This document shows, one piece after another, positions 1-11,269 of a DNA stretch of 64,000 nucleotides. The stretch's first letter is position 1. Each line of letters begins with the position of its first letter. The stretch spans positions 310,001-374,000 of the forward strand of contig NBAY01000025.1 of assembly GCA_002794775.1 (NCBI GenBank), read 5' to 3'. This DNA comes from Porodaedalea pini (Eukaryota; Basidiomycota; Agaricomycetes; Hymenochaetales; Hymenochaetaceae). The translations under genes and the position numbers were made by a program. Under the pieces are notes generated by a model, which was not told where the DNA came from, made no database searches, and saw only the letters and a list, made by a program, of their open reading frames with translations.

Positions 1-140
1 CATGTCCACGGAGGGTCATGCTTAATCACAGGTTCGACTGTAGTCCATTATTTCTACCTTTAAAATCTGACGCTGATGCTTGACAAATAGCCGTACTGGC
101 CATCCGGGTATCAAGGCAAACTTGAAAGCCGTCCAAGGAG
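1..140 (+). pseudogene. POB3: POB3 (FACT complex subunit) remnant, upstream piece
   Basis: Middle part of a gene for the SSRP1/Pob3 subunit of the FACT histone chaperone. Reading from about 90 gives GIKANLKAVQG, the stretch that precedes the LY.LE.. segment of the Pob3 PH-like domain. It follows what looks like an intron acceptor (ending tag near 90). The frame resumes at 5496 as DLFILEKYRFF, so the reading is continuous if 141-5495 plus a duplicated AG are removed. The gene start lies outside the window. Family assignment is by recognition of the protein pattern, not by a search. Confidence 0.6.
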
Positions 141-159
141 CATCAGGAAAAACCTCCTG
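141..159 (+). repeat. Left terminal inverted repeat
   Basis: CATCAGGAAAAACCTCCTG, exactly complementary to 5477-5495. A perfect 19-bp match at this spacing is not expected by chance. Confidence 0.75.
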
Positions 160-524
160 CTCAGAAACCCTTAGAAAGTTATTAGAATTGTAGTAAATTG
201 TAGAATCTTTGGAATGTCATGAGAATGCAGTCCGAAATTTAGAAAACTTGTAGAATTTCATGGAAAATTGTCCAAGTTTTAGAATTGAACAGAATCTGCA
301 GCTTGAAATTTAGAATATGGATAGAAAAATGACACACCTCATAGATTCTATAGAATTTGTAGAATAAAATACTGATTGTGGAATTCATTAGATTCTGCCA
401 TAGCTTGACACAGGTGCAGGTACTAGATTGGCTTCTTGGACCTATACTGGGACCCATGAACTATCTGCAGGTTACAGTGTTTTTCATAAGTCTTGAGACA
501 TGTGAAGATCACAAAATTTGAGCA

Positions 525-1179
525 TTTCAGCACCTCAAAAACTTGTAAAATCCATATCTCTGTCAATTCTTCACAGAATCATTTCAAAAATGTTGCCAGA
601 TTCATTTTTCAACAGCTTCTAAATGTTTGTGAGCTTAGTAGACAGAAGGTGGAATATTGTGACTGCAGTAGTGAGAATGGGTGTTTTTCTAGAAAAACTC
701 CTTCCCTGATTTTTCTTGAGCTCAATTTTGAAGCCAATGACATGAAACTTGTTGGAGAATGGTCTATATATTATACTGTTGATGTTATGAGGGATGAACT
801 AGAGTGAATGTCTCCTCTTGTCCTGTTTGACTGTTGTGCTGAAACTCTCAAACTCACCCAAATTTGCTTGACTCAGACAGTTGTCAAAAAATGCCTGCAT
901 TGTTACAAGCCATCTATAATTTAACATACAATATAGATACCATTCTCCAACAAGTTTCATGTCATTAGCTTCAAAATTGAGCTCAAGAGAAATCAGGGAA
1001 GGAGGTTTTCTAGAAAAACACCCATTTTCACTACTGCAGTCACAATATTCCACCTTCTGTCCTCCAAGCTCACATAAATTTTATAAACCATTCAAAAATA
1101 AATTTAGCAACTTTTTTGAAGAGTTTTTGTGAAGAATTGAGTGAGATATGATGTATTTTGTATTTGGAGGCACTTCAGG
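525..1179. repeat. Foldback (long imperfect inverted repeat)
   Basis: Arms of about 240 bp at 525-763 and 941-1179 are reverse complements of each other with scattered mismatches, separated by a 177-bp loop. Both arms encode the same short peptide (containing YCDCSSENGCFSR) on opposite strands, which is only the inverted repeat seen twice, not a gene. It could be a foldback MITE nested in the 141-5495 element, or a degraded inverted pair of another repeat. Confidence 0.75.
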
Positions 1180-1605
1180 TGACAAAAACTGCTAAGTCCA
1201 ATTTCTCACACCTGGATGCGTCGTCCACAGAAGAGGTGTTGGAACTTGATCACATGTATGTTGGTTTTGACGCGACACGCCTTCACATCTGCTGCCACTC
1301 CAATATGTCTGGTGCCGACGTCCTTACAGAACGTCTGAAAAAACCCTCGATCACATCCACCACAACCATCATACACGAAGTGGTAGCTTCGCCGGCCGCC
1401 TGGTGGGATGCACTCACTGCTGCAGGCAACATGCCGTCCGACTTCCGACTTTCAACTTGCTCATCTTCAAGCCGAAGACCGTAAAGTCTGAACTTCTCTG
1501 CACTGAACAAACTGTCAAGTGAAGAGCGCTTCATGCGCTCGACGTCAATGAGTGGTGGGCACGGTGGCCTTCCATTCGCAGGCAGGTGTCCATCGCCTAT
1601 GGTTC

Positions 1606-3555
1606 GCTCTTCCAGTCAGGTGGCGCGGGCGCTGTGGGCAACAAGCGTACGCGTAGGAAATGTGGCGGCTCAACACGCAACGAGTAGGACCGTATCAGCG
1701 CTTCTGCCAATCAGTTCAAAGTGAACGCTACTTCCTCCTTCGAACACGTCGCGCCGCTCGAGCAGTCTGCGAACCGCTGGGCCGCGGGCAGCACGTCCAG
1801 GTGTGGGGCCTCAATTGACACAGACTCACCTGAGATTGTGGACAAGAAAGTCCATTTGCTGCTCAACAAGCCCACTATGGAGAAGTTGGAGTCCATCTCA
1901 AACCAGATCATTGCGTGGGCAAACAAGAATGAGAGTGAGAAGGATGGGCGTACGCTCATTCAGCTCATTCGGCTTGTGTTCGAGAAGGCAACGGATGAGG
2001 CGGCCTGGAGTGAGATGTATGCTCGCTTGTGCCATAAGATGATGGAGCAGATCAGTCCGAACGTGCAGGATGATGGTATCCGCAATGCTGAGGGCAAGCC
2101 GATTACAGGTGATCAACTTTTCCGTAAGTACCTTCTGAATCGCTGTCAGGAAGACTTCGAGCGCGGCTGGACGCAGAAGGAGTCGATGGCGGCAGCGGCT
2201 CTCGTGAAGGCGACAGAGGATCAGGCTGTTAAGGATGTCAACGAAAAGGAAGAAAACAAGGAGGCTGGCGAGAGTGCGCTGGACTCGGACGAATACCACA
2301 CTGCTCAGAAGGCCAAGCGTCAAGGTCTCGGACTCGTCAAGTTCATCGGTAAGCTCTTCAATCTTCAGATGTTCATGGAACGTATCATGTATGAGTGTAT
2401 CAAGAAGCTGCTCAGCAACGTCGACAATCCCGAGGAGGAAGAGATCGAAAGTTTATGTAAACTACTGACAAGTGTTTGTCAGGCGCTCGATACCTCTAAG
2501 GCTCGCGGACACATGGATGTCTATTTCAGTCGGATGAAGGAGCTTGCGAAGAGCAGCAACGTGTCGTCTCGTATGTAGTTCATGTTACAAGTGCGTACCT
2601 TGTGTTTCATAGCCTTTCGTTGAGCTGACTTTCTTGGACAGGATGTGATTGAATTGCGGGAAAGGAAACGGACTACCCGCAACTTGGTCGCTGCTCCGTC
2701 GACAATCGCCCATATTCATGAGGCTGTACGCGCTCTTGCTTTGTTACTCAATTTCGCTTGTGCTTACCAATATGCAGGCCGCGAAAGAGAAGGCACGACA
2801 GGAGCAACATAACTTGGCACGGTCGGCCATGTTTCGTGGTGGTTCACGCCGTGGTCATGATCGTGACGGAAATGCTCAAGTGGGTCCTGACGGATGGGCT
2901 GTCGCCTCTGGTCCTTCGAGGCCTGCAAACAAGGCGGGCGATCTGACGAACTTTGGCAGAATTCAGAATGGCAGTGGAACCATGAACTTCGGACCAGCTA
3001 GCGTCTTCACGAAGAAGGGAGACAGCAAGCGCAACAGTGCGAGCCTTTCAAGGACAAATTCGAACACGAACATGTTCCAGATGCTGCAGGCCGCTAAGGC
3101 CGCTAATGAGGCTCCTACTACATCCTCGTCTCGTCCAAGTCGCCTGTCAAGCCGTACAACGAGCGTCGACTTGACCCACAATGCACCTGTGGAACCTGCC
3201 CAGCCTGCTCAGCGTCCCAGACTTAACCTGCTTCCGCGTTCGACCCTTACAGGAGAAGTCGGAGAATAGTCCCGCTGAGACTCATGACGGCGAGGAGGGC
3301 GAGGAGGACGAGATTCTCGAGAAGGACTCTGGGAAATTTGGCGATGTCGAAGGAGCAAGCGGAAAAGAAGATTGACCAGGACCGCAAGGAGTTCTTCGCT
3401 ATCCGCGATCTCGACGATGCGGAAGAGTATTTCTCTGTACTTCCCTCGGAGCATCAACATCTTCTCGTCGAGAAGCTTGTCATGTCTGCTATTGAGGCGA
3501 AGGAGGCTGATACCAAACTCGTTGCCGACCTGTTTGAGCGTGCACCGTTTTAGCG
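1606..3555 (+). pseudogene. eIF4G-like translation initiation factor fragment
   Basis: Corresponds to the middle and C-terminal part of fungal eIF4G, the scaffold of the cap-binding complex. The MIF4G domain is well preserved in an open stretch at 1721-2578 (LLNKPTMEKLESISNQIIAW, then GRTLIQLIRLVFEKATDEA and RKYLLNRCQEDFERGW). The frame continues after introns near 2579-2640 and 2728-2776 into the Ser/Arg-rich linker (RGGSRRGHDRDG, MNFGPASVF). The first part of an MA3 domain (KEFFAIRDLDDAEEYF) lies at 3340-3550. Upstream, the RGEKR-like motif is followed by a TAG in frame at about 1708-1710. The N-terminal half and most of MA3 are missing. It lies wholly between the terminal repeats of the 141-5495 element. 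A functional copy must lie elsewhere. Confidence 0.75.
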
Positions 3556-3599
3556 CTGCTACCAGCCCGTTCAATGCGAATGTCACTTCCTCGTCGAAA

Positions 3600-4995
3600 C
3601 CGATGCCAACACGTCCCCGAAGGTTGTCACGGTCCTTGATGCATCGCTCGCATCATCGACTTCCCCCTTCGCCGTACGTGCACTCGCCTCCAATTATACT
3701 GTCTTCCTCTCTGGAACCAACATTGCTTCATACTTGCGCATTCTCGGAACCGGGGAGATCAAGCTTCACGAAGTAGACTTCGCGACATTCAAGACCGATG
3801 CTGCAGCGCCTGCTCCGCCCACGTCTACAATTGCCATCCAGGAAAAGGCAGCGAAAGAGGAAGGGAGAAACGACGGCGCCGTGAAGGCTGCGTTTGGCGT
3901 GAAGAAAGAGGTCGACTTTCCGGTATCGTATACGAACGTGTGCTGATTGTTCTGTAATCCCTCACTTTGTGCTGACAAGTATTATAGGCGCTGATTAAGG
4001 TCGATATGACATGCGTCTTCAGAGGGAGCTCCGAGCTTGAGGAGCCCATAGCAATCCGCCCGACTACAGAAACGGCTATGTATCCCTACTACACCAAATG
4101 TATCAAGAACTATCGTGATCTACCCCTCAAGCCCAACCAGTGGATCAGTGTTGCGCGCTGGGAGTCCAAGAGCCCCCAGCCGTTCCTCCGTACGCGCGAG
4201 TTCCTATGACAGGAAGGCCACACTGCGCATTTCACGAAGGAGGCCGACACTGAAGTACGGGAAATTCTCAATTTACATCGTCGCGTGTACGAGGTGCTGC
4301 TTACCGTACTCGTCATCACAGGCATCAAGTCGGACAAGGAGAAGTTTGCCGGTGGTCTTTACACGATGACCGGCCGTGGCATCCAAGCTGCGACGTCGCA
4401 TTGCCTTGGCCAAGACTTCTCATGGCCAGAGATGTTCAACGTCGTGGTCTCAGACCTGGACGATCTGCAAGGCACGAGTCCGAACGGTGGCAAATTATTC
4501 TGTGGCAGAACACGTGGAGCCTTAGCACACGCATGGTCGGAATCATGGTCATGATTCACGGCGACAACCAGGGTCTTGTTCTCCCATCACGCGTCGCTCA
4601 TTGTCCCCTGCGGTATTACCATGTGCACTAATAAGCAGGAGTTATACGACCGCTGTGAGGAGCTCGCGAAGACGCTCAGGAAAGCGCGAAGGTGGATGTA
4701 CGGGACGGCTACACTCCTGGCTACAAGTTCAACGACTGGAAACAGAAGGCGCGAAAATTCAATTATTCCTTATTTCTCGGTTTTCCTGTGATCTTACAAA
4801 TGGCTTTTTGTCCAGGTGTTCCACTTTGCCTTGAACTCGGTCCGGTTGATATCCAGAAGAAGCAAACACTTTCTGTGCGACGTGATACGGGCTTGAAGGA
4901 GACTGCCATACCTGCACTTCTCAAGACTATCCAACAGGAGATGTTCGAGCACGCGAAGGCAAGGTACATGTCTTGCCTGCGCGTCGTGACAATGG
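3600..4995 (+). pseudogene. Prolyl-tRNA synthetase (cytosolic, class II) remnant
   Basis: Carries the signature blocks of eukaryotic/archaeal-type ProRS, which charges tRNA-Pro. The N-terminal linker (GEIKLHEVDF, about 3750) is followed by [20 protein letters not shown] (4027-4090) and a motif 2 region ([11 protein letters not shown], 4177-4209). Then come [10 protein letters not shown] (4342-4370), TSHCLGQ (about 4395), an MVMIHGD block (about 4550), and an anticodon-binding-domain part (LELGPVDIQKKQTLSVRRDT, about 4831-4890). Frames switch repeatedly (for example near 4209, 4500 and 4690), and an intron-like piece interrupts at about 4750-4815. It cannot encode a working enzyme. It directly follows the eIF4G remnant on the same strand. 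Confidence 0.75.
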
Positions 4996-5250
4996 GACGA
5001 TGTCGTGCTGACATTGCTTCATACTTGCGTGCTCTCAAAACCGGCGAGACCAAGCTTCACAAGGTGGATTTTGTGGAACTCAAAACCGATGCTGCAGCGC
5101 GCCTTACGTCGTCGCACGTACAAAAGGAGCTGCTTGCCGTACCCGTCATCCTGGGCATCAAGTCTGAGAAGAAGTTCGCCGGTGGTCTGTACATGATGAC
5201 CGTGAAAGGCTTCATTCCGACGACCGGCCGTGACATACTTTTAGTTTAGA
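4996..5250 (+). pseudogene. Partial tandem duplicate of the ProRS remnant
   Basis: After the ProRS C-terminal region, the N-terminal linker and catalytic pieces occur again: a copy of the about 3715-3830 linker (IASYLRALKTGETKLHKVDF), then ELLAVPVILGIKSEKKFAGG and the GFIPTTGR block of about 4290-4380. The duplicate lacks motif 2 between the two blocks. This suggests a second, internally deleted copy captured or duplicated next to the first. Confidence 0.65.
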
Positions 5251-5476
5251 ATTTGTTTAAATACACTCAATTGCCACAAGAATCTGTGAGAAAATGATTG
5301 AAAAGTTTGGAATGCAGTAAGAATGTGAATAAAAATGTGTAGAAAGGTATCGGAAACTAGTCAAATTACTCAAATCTGGAACGATGCTTGGGAATCGTGC
5401 GGAATCGGAATACCTCCGAATTGGCTGGAATTGCTCAAATATTCCAGCTAATTCCAGGGATTCCAGGGATTCCGGC

Positions 5477-5495
5477 CAGGAGGTTTTTCCTGATG
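5477..5495 (-). repeat. Right terminal inverted repeat
   Basis: CAGGAGGTTTTTCCTGATG, reverse complement of 141-159. POB3 coding sequence resumes directly after it. Confidence 0.75.
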
Positions 5496-6087
5496 AGACC
5501 TATTCATTCTCGAGAAATATAGATTCTTTGTAGCGAAAACACCCCTTCTCATCGAACTCTCAGATATCCACCAAGTGAACTTCTCTCGGTGAGTGTCGAG
5601 TACGTTTCTCTACTTTATTTTGTTGATACGAGAGTCACTTCTCGCAGCGTTGGTGGGCCCATGGCAACGTCGCGTACCTTCGATCTCGTCGTCGTAACCA
5701 AGTCTGGTCCAGAGCACACATTTTCTAGCATCAACAAAGAGGAACACGAGGGTGTTGAGACTTATCTCGAGAGCAAGAAACTGCGCGTCAAGAACACACC
5801 ATGGCTGGGGATCTTGCAGCTCCTGCATTAGATGACGACGAAGAGAAGAGATGCAGAGCGTTGTCAGCAGCGGGCATGAAGTGCCCAAGCCGCGTCTCGG
5901 AGGGGGCGACGACGACGACAGCGAAGAGGGTAAGATCTTCTTCCTGCGCTGTATTTCAGTTTGCCTGACTCTTTCTGCTCTATAATTAGATGAGGACTTC
6001 CAGGCTTCATCATCGGACGAAGGCTCACCATCCTCCGCATTTGACTCTGACTCTGACGGTGCGGCCTCTGTCCGATGCAAGTGGTGA
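5496..6087 (+). pseudogene. POB3: POB3 (FACT complex subunit) remnant, 3' piece
   Basis: Continues the POB3 frame after the 141-5495 insertion: DLFILEKYRFFVAKTPLLIE, then SDIHQVNFSR. An intron at about 5590-5646 is followed by GGPMATSRTFDLVVVTKSG and INKEEHEGVETYLESKKLRV, which are Pob3/SSRP1 PH-domain signatures. The acidic tail follows (GGGDDDDSEE, intron at about 5930-5989, DEDFQASSSDEGSPSS). Frameshifts occur in the linker (near 5845) and in the tail (near 6075). If the +1 frame is followed, the tail may extend into a lysine-rich stretch at 6090-6180, so the exact end and the border with the MTR4 remnant are uncertain. Confidence 0.7.
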
Positions 6088-7531
6088 CCTCGACATCACG
6101 CAGAAAGGGAAAAAGAAGAAGAAAAAGGCTTGTGAAGACGCGGCGCCCAAGAAGAAGGCTAAAGGCGGTAGCGATGATGAGGATAATGTCATGGATGTGG
6201 ACGAGGAGTCGAAGGCGAAGTCCGAACCAAAACGAAGACAGCAGATGAAGGTGACGGGCCTGCGTCTCTTAATGGCTCCAAGCACAAAAACGACGCCGAA
6301 GAGGAAGGAGAACTGGTGCCTGTTGCGAAAAATCCGCGTATAGCGTCGCCGGCACCAGTCCTAGTCGATGAGTTGAGACGGAGGCGAAGCGTGAGGTTGC
6401 TGCGAGCGCCGTTTTAACGGGCACAGTCGAGGCGGGCTCACGTCTTGAGCTCAGGCATCAGGTGCGACATCAAGTTGCAGTGCCTCCTGGCTACAACTAC
6501 ACTTCAATTGCCAACCATGTCCCTCCAGCGAAACCCGCGCGGGAGTACAAGTTCATGCTTGACCCCTTCCAACAAGTTTCAGTGCATGCAATTCGGCGAA
6601 ACGAGAGCGTGCTCGTCTCCGCGCACACTAGTGCCGGAAAGACTGTTGTCGCTGAGTATGCTATCGCGCAATGCTTGGAGAATAAGCAGCGTGTAATTTA
6701 TACTAGTCCGATCAAGGTGCGCAGTCATATCTTTGCTACCCGTATCTTTACCAACGTAGTTGCAGGCGCTGAGCAACCAAAAATACCGAGAGATGCTTGT
6801 GGAGTTTGGAGATGTAGGACTCATGACTGGAGATGTCACTATCAACCCTACTGCGACTTGTTTGGTTATGACCACCGAGGTGCGTTGTTACCACGTTCTC
6901 TTTTTATGTAAATTCTGACTCCAGTCAAGTAGATTCTCCAATCCATTCTCCAATCCATGCTCTACCGTGGCTCTGAGATCATGCGCGAAGTCGCTTGGGT
7001 CATCTTCGATGAAATCCATTACATGCGTGACGAGGAGCGTGGCGTCGTATGGGAAGAGACAATCATATTGCTGCCTCATACCGTTCTCTACGTCTTTCTT
7101 TCTGCCAACATCCCTAACGCCATGCAATTTGCCGAATGGATATGCAAATCTCACGAACAACCATGCCACGTCGTCTACACCGATTTCCGTCCTACGCCTC
7201 TTCAACACTATCTTTTCCCGCAGGGAGGGGAGGGTATCTAGTCGTTAACGAGAGGGGAGAGTTCAGGGAGGACAACTTCCGCAAGGCGATGGGCTCCCTC
7301 TTGGATAAGCTGGGTGCCGATCCAGTAGAACCTAAAGCTGGAAAAGGTCATAAGGGGAAGACGAAGAAAGGCGGGGAGAAAAAAGGTGACAAGCTCAACA
7401 GAAATGCCTTTAGACTGTCCTGACACCGTCCCTTGGATATCTCCAAGATCATTAAAATGATCATGTTGAAGAACTTCAACCCTGTCATCGTTTTCGCCTT
7501 TAGCTAGCGTGAATGCGAGTCACTCGCACTA

Positions 7532-8126
7532 AGGTAGGGAAAGTATAAACTCGACCAACCAAGTCACATCACTGTCACGGTCCCAGAGCACTGCATTTAC
7601 CCCATTTGGAAGGACCCTAATGGCAAAAATCACAAAGGATTCAAGGTCAACTTTTTAACTTCTAAAAAATTCCTTCTATAATTCACTGAGCTTGTCTCCT
7701 GTAGGCTCTTGCATACATTTACAAGCATCAAGAAGAGTTCATTGGGATTCTTTTGAGGTTCAGACAAACTTACCAAATGTGGCACATGACAAATATGTTA
7801 CAAATTATGTAATTACATAAGATATTCCCTTCTTTGGAGCAGCAAAATATTCAGTCCAGAAAACTGAGTTGTATCCAGAAGCCTGGAAATGCAATTCTAT
7901 GGTGTTTGACAAAAGCAACTTTTTTCCTTAAATAGTAAGTCCTAGACTCAATATTCAGAAAAAATAAATCCATACATCTGTAGCCACAGATGTCCTCTAA
8001 AGTTCTATGAGAATGAAAGATGCATTTGGGATGTTGTATTGAAGCAATGGAGCTCAACACCATGTGCCACCCAATAAGGCAAGTAGGGTTGCATCATGGT
8101 TGGTCGAGTTTATACTTTCCCTACCT
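7532..8126 (+). mobile_element. MITE copy 1 (595 bp, 30-bp TIRs, TA target site)
   Basis: Begins AGGTAGGGAAAGTATAAACT and ends with its reverse complement; the first 30 bp at each end are perfect inverted repeats. TA flanks both sides (7530-7531 and 8127-8128). It splits the MTR4 frame between ...RECESLAL and MSKLEF. It has no transposase. A second copy of identical length lies at 14710-15304 in reverse orientation. The TA duplication points to mobilisation by a Tc1/mariner-type transposase. Confidence 0.9.
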
Positions 8127-9987
8127 TAACAATGTCCAAGCTTGAGTTTAACAGCGCAGAGGAGCAGATCTGATCACCAACATTTTCAACAACACCATTG
8201 AGAACCTTGCTCCTGAGGATCACCAGCTTCTACAGATCGCTAACATCCTGCGGCTTCTGAAACGCGGAATCAGAATTCATCACAGTGGCCTTCTTCCCAT
8301 TCTAAAGGAGGTCATTGAAATCCTCTTCCAGGAAGGTCTTATTAAAGTGCTCTTCGTGACAGTGACATTCTCCATCGGTCTCAACATGCTGGCAAAGACG
8401 GTCGTCTTCACAGATGCCAAGAAGTTCGACGGTCAAGAGTTCCAAGACCTGTCATCTGGTGAGCACATCCAGATGTCTGGCTGAGTAGGGCATTGTGGCC
8501 TCGATGACCGTGGTGCTGTTATCATGATGGTCGATGAGAGACTCAAACTGAGCGCAGCGAAGGGCATGACCAAGGGCGAGGCGGACTGTTTAGACTCGGT
8601 GTTTTATCTGGACTACAATATGGTACTCAACCTCATGAAGGTTGAAGACATTAGTCCAGAATTCATGCTAGAGCGATGTTTCTACCAGTTCCAGAACAAC
8701 GCAAACATCCCCATGCTCAAAGAAGGTAGGTTCTCGAGGAATCATTCTATCATTTCAACTTAGTCTTTCTTTCTGACTGTGCTTGACAGAATTAAAAGCA
8801 GCGGAAGAGAAAAAAGCTTCTTTCAAAAATCCCGACAAGAAATGTATTGCAGAGTACTACGATTACTGACAACAACATGATCAAATGGGAGCTGATTTCT
8901 GCGAGGTTATCACTCATCCTACATACAGTCTTCCTTTCCTCCACCCAGGCTGTTTAATCAAGATCAAGCACGAGAAACTTGACTTCAGATGGGGTGTTGT
9001 CATCAACTATCAGAAATGCCTTCCTCCAAAAGTACACAATCTTTATTACATAAAATGCTAAATTACCTACATCTGTTCTTATCTTCCAGAATCGCACTGC
9101 CCTAACATCTGATGACATCCCTCCACATCAACAATATATCATTGACGTCCTTCTCAACTGCACAAAAGGTTCATTCCTGCCAAAAGAGTGAAATGTCACA
9201 ACTGCGATGCCAGGCGGTGTACAGCCATGTCCACCAGGGGAAAAGGGTGAACCACTGGTCGTTCCTGTTCTATTGTTGATGGTCAAAGGTATCAGCCTCA
9301 TCTGAATATTCCTACCGAAAGACCTTCATTCGCTGCAAGCAAGGGAAATAACATAGAAGAGTGCATTGGAAGTGCATCAACAGTGCACTGACGGCATAAC
9401 ACTATTGGATCCCATACAAGACATGAACATTAAGGATGAAAAGTTCAAGCAATTTGTCAAAGTGAGTCATCAGTGCAATAGGATGGATGAGGGCATCTCA
9501 TATATTCATTCCATTCAGAAAATTGAAATCATGGAAAACAAAGTGTTCTCGAGTCCTCTGCACAAGGATCCTCGACTGCCGGAGCTGTACAGCATGTATG
9601 CCAAAAAGCAGCAATGTCAGGCATGTATCCACGAGTTGAAAAAGCTTGTGCAGGTGACGCTCGATGTCATGCAGCTCGAAGAGCTGAAGAGTCAAAAATG
9701 CATACAATGCCGGCTAGGCTTCACATCATCCTCAGACATTGTTGACATGAAGGGTTGTGTGGCTTGTGAGATCAGCACTGGTGACTGGTTGCTTTGTATG
9801 GAACTCATCTTCAATGGTGTCTTCAACACTCTCCTTCCAGAACAGTGCACTGCTCTCTTAACTTGCTTTGTTTTTGACGAGGAGGTATGCAGCACCACAA
9901 CTTTGAAGCTTTGTCACAGTCTCATTTCACTTTGTAGAGCCAACAAACAATGAAGCTTACTGAGAAGCTAGCCGCACCATTGCGCGT

Positions 9988-10993
9988 TGTGGAGATCCTG
10001 ATGCCGCTGGCCTCAGAATCAGCTCTATTAGGTTTGACTCGACTCAGGACAGTCTTACAAGTATCCCCAATGCATTTTGGGACACTTTCAGTGTTTGGCA
10101 GGATTAACTCGATGCATACAGCTTGGTTCTGCACCAGTGAGCCACCAAAGTCTGTTTTCGGTCAGGTCTGGTATTGTTCTGAGCCTCCCAAAGCTTAATT
10201 ACTCATGTGCCTGAGTTCTGGCTCCGAGTTCCGGCTATTTGGTGTTGTTTGGCTAGAGCCTCCAGTCTGTCTTTGTGTCCTTTGTACGCTGCTCAGAGGC
10301 TCAACCCTCTGTTGGTTATTTAAACACTCATGTAAATGTCTCAAAAATAGAAGTTTAGTTCCCCTGAGTCAGTCCCAGTCTTTAGTTCTCGTCTCCATCG
10401 CCATTCAGTGTCGTTCTGTCCGTTCTGTCCGTTCCATCCGTTCCGTCTCGAGTCCCGTTTTCGGCCAAATCTTGCTTTTGCTATATCGCCCTCAGTTCTT
10501 AACCATTTCTCGAGCTCTCTTCAGATTCTTAATCTCGTCGAAAATCGCTTTCGAACACTGTCTTTTCTTGCACGATTCCGAGCCCGCGTCGTAGAGCTAC
10601 GAAAATAGCTTTTGGTTCTGGGAGTTCCGTGCGTTCTGCCAGCCGCAAACAGTGCAACTGCCATATCTCCGTCAATTCTGCACCGCATCTCGAGATCTTT
10701 TCAGATTCAGAATCTTCTCGACGAATCGTTTCGATTACTGTCTTCACTGGCGAGTTTCCGAGCCCAGGTTGTCAAGATTGAAGTTGCTCTTTGTTCTCCG
10801 ACTGCATTTAGGCACGTTTTGCCGGTCATCCTTTGTACTCATGTCCCCGAGTCGACACCTAGTCCCGAGTATTCCCCTACACTTCCCTACACTTCCTGAC
10901 ACTATCCTCTCCATCAGACACATTAGAGTGAACCCCCAGTGGCCGAACTCAACCAGGTCTGAGTCTGCCAGTAGACCGTACCGTCACCTTTCA
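9988..10993 (+). mobile_element. Solo LTR, 1-kb family, copy 1
   Basis: A 1006-bp TG...CA sequence (TGTGGAGATCC... to ...CACCTTTCA) inserted in MTR4 codons. It is flanked by GCGT (9984-9987) and GTGT (10994-10997), a 4-bp duplication with one transition. It contains a TTATTTAAAC TATA-like box near 10315 and runs of GTTCCGTCC-type short repeats at 10408-10445. It shares its whole length with 11270-12267, 32755-33752 and 34739-36631. No internal coding region of its element is present. Confidence 0.85.
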
Positions 10994-11269
10994 GTGTGAT
11001 GCAAGAAATGGCTCAGCATATAGCGAAGGCTATGATCAAGTCGAAAATGCCTGTGGAGGAAGACTATGTCAAAGTGTACAAGGTCAAGCTCATGGATGGT
11101 GTCATGCAGTGGTCTTGTGGTGCCTCATTCTCCGAGATCTGCAAAGTAAGCATGTTGCATTTTCAGGCATCTGCAAGAGCTCATCAGGCAGGTGTCACAG
11201 GCAGCCAAAGGCATCGGCAATGACAAACTGAGAGAAAAGTTCAACAAGTCCTCTGAAATGTTAGCGCGG

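Larger units (their letters stand above)
141..5495. mobile_element. 5.36-kb TIR element carrying host gene fragments
   Basis: A block bounded by a perfect 19-bp inverted repeat (CATCAGGAAAAACCTCCTG at 141-159, reverse complement at 5477-5495). It sits inside the POB3 reading frame and is flanked by AG on both sides (139-140 and 5496-5497), compatible with a 2-bp target duplication. The zones just inside both ends are rich in gaat/ttcc-type short motifs (about 180-480 and 5260-5470). The interior holds a foldback repeat, an eIF4G pseudogene and a prolyl-tRNA synthetase pseudogene, and no transposase. The simplest reading is a non-autonomous gene-capturing DNA transposon. CACTA/Plavaka-like elements, which are common in mushrooms and make short duplications, are one candidate, but the superfamily is not proved here. 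Confidence 0.6.

Noticed and set aside
493..1053. Two small open stretches on opposite strands with the same peptide
   Set aside because: Explained by the foldback inverted repeat.
7851..8063. 70-codon open stretch inside the MITE, repeated at 14776-14985
   Set aside because: Both copies are nearly identical at DNA level, so an intact frame is expected without selection; no start context or domain.
10205..10594. Open stretch of 129 codons inside the 1-kb LTR, also present at 11487 and 32966
   Set aside because: It recurs because the LTR is repeated; the protein has no family features, and different copies break it.
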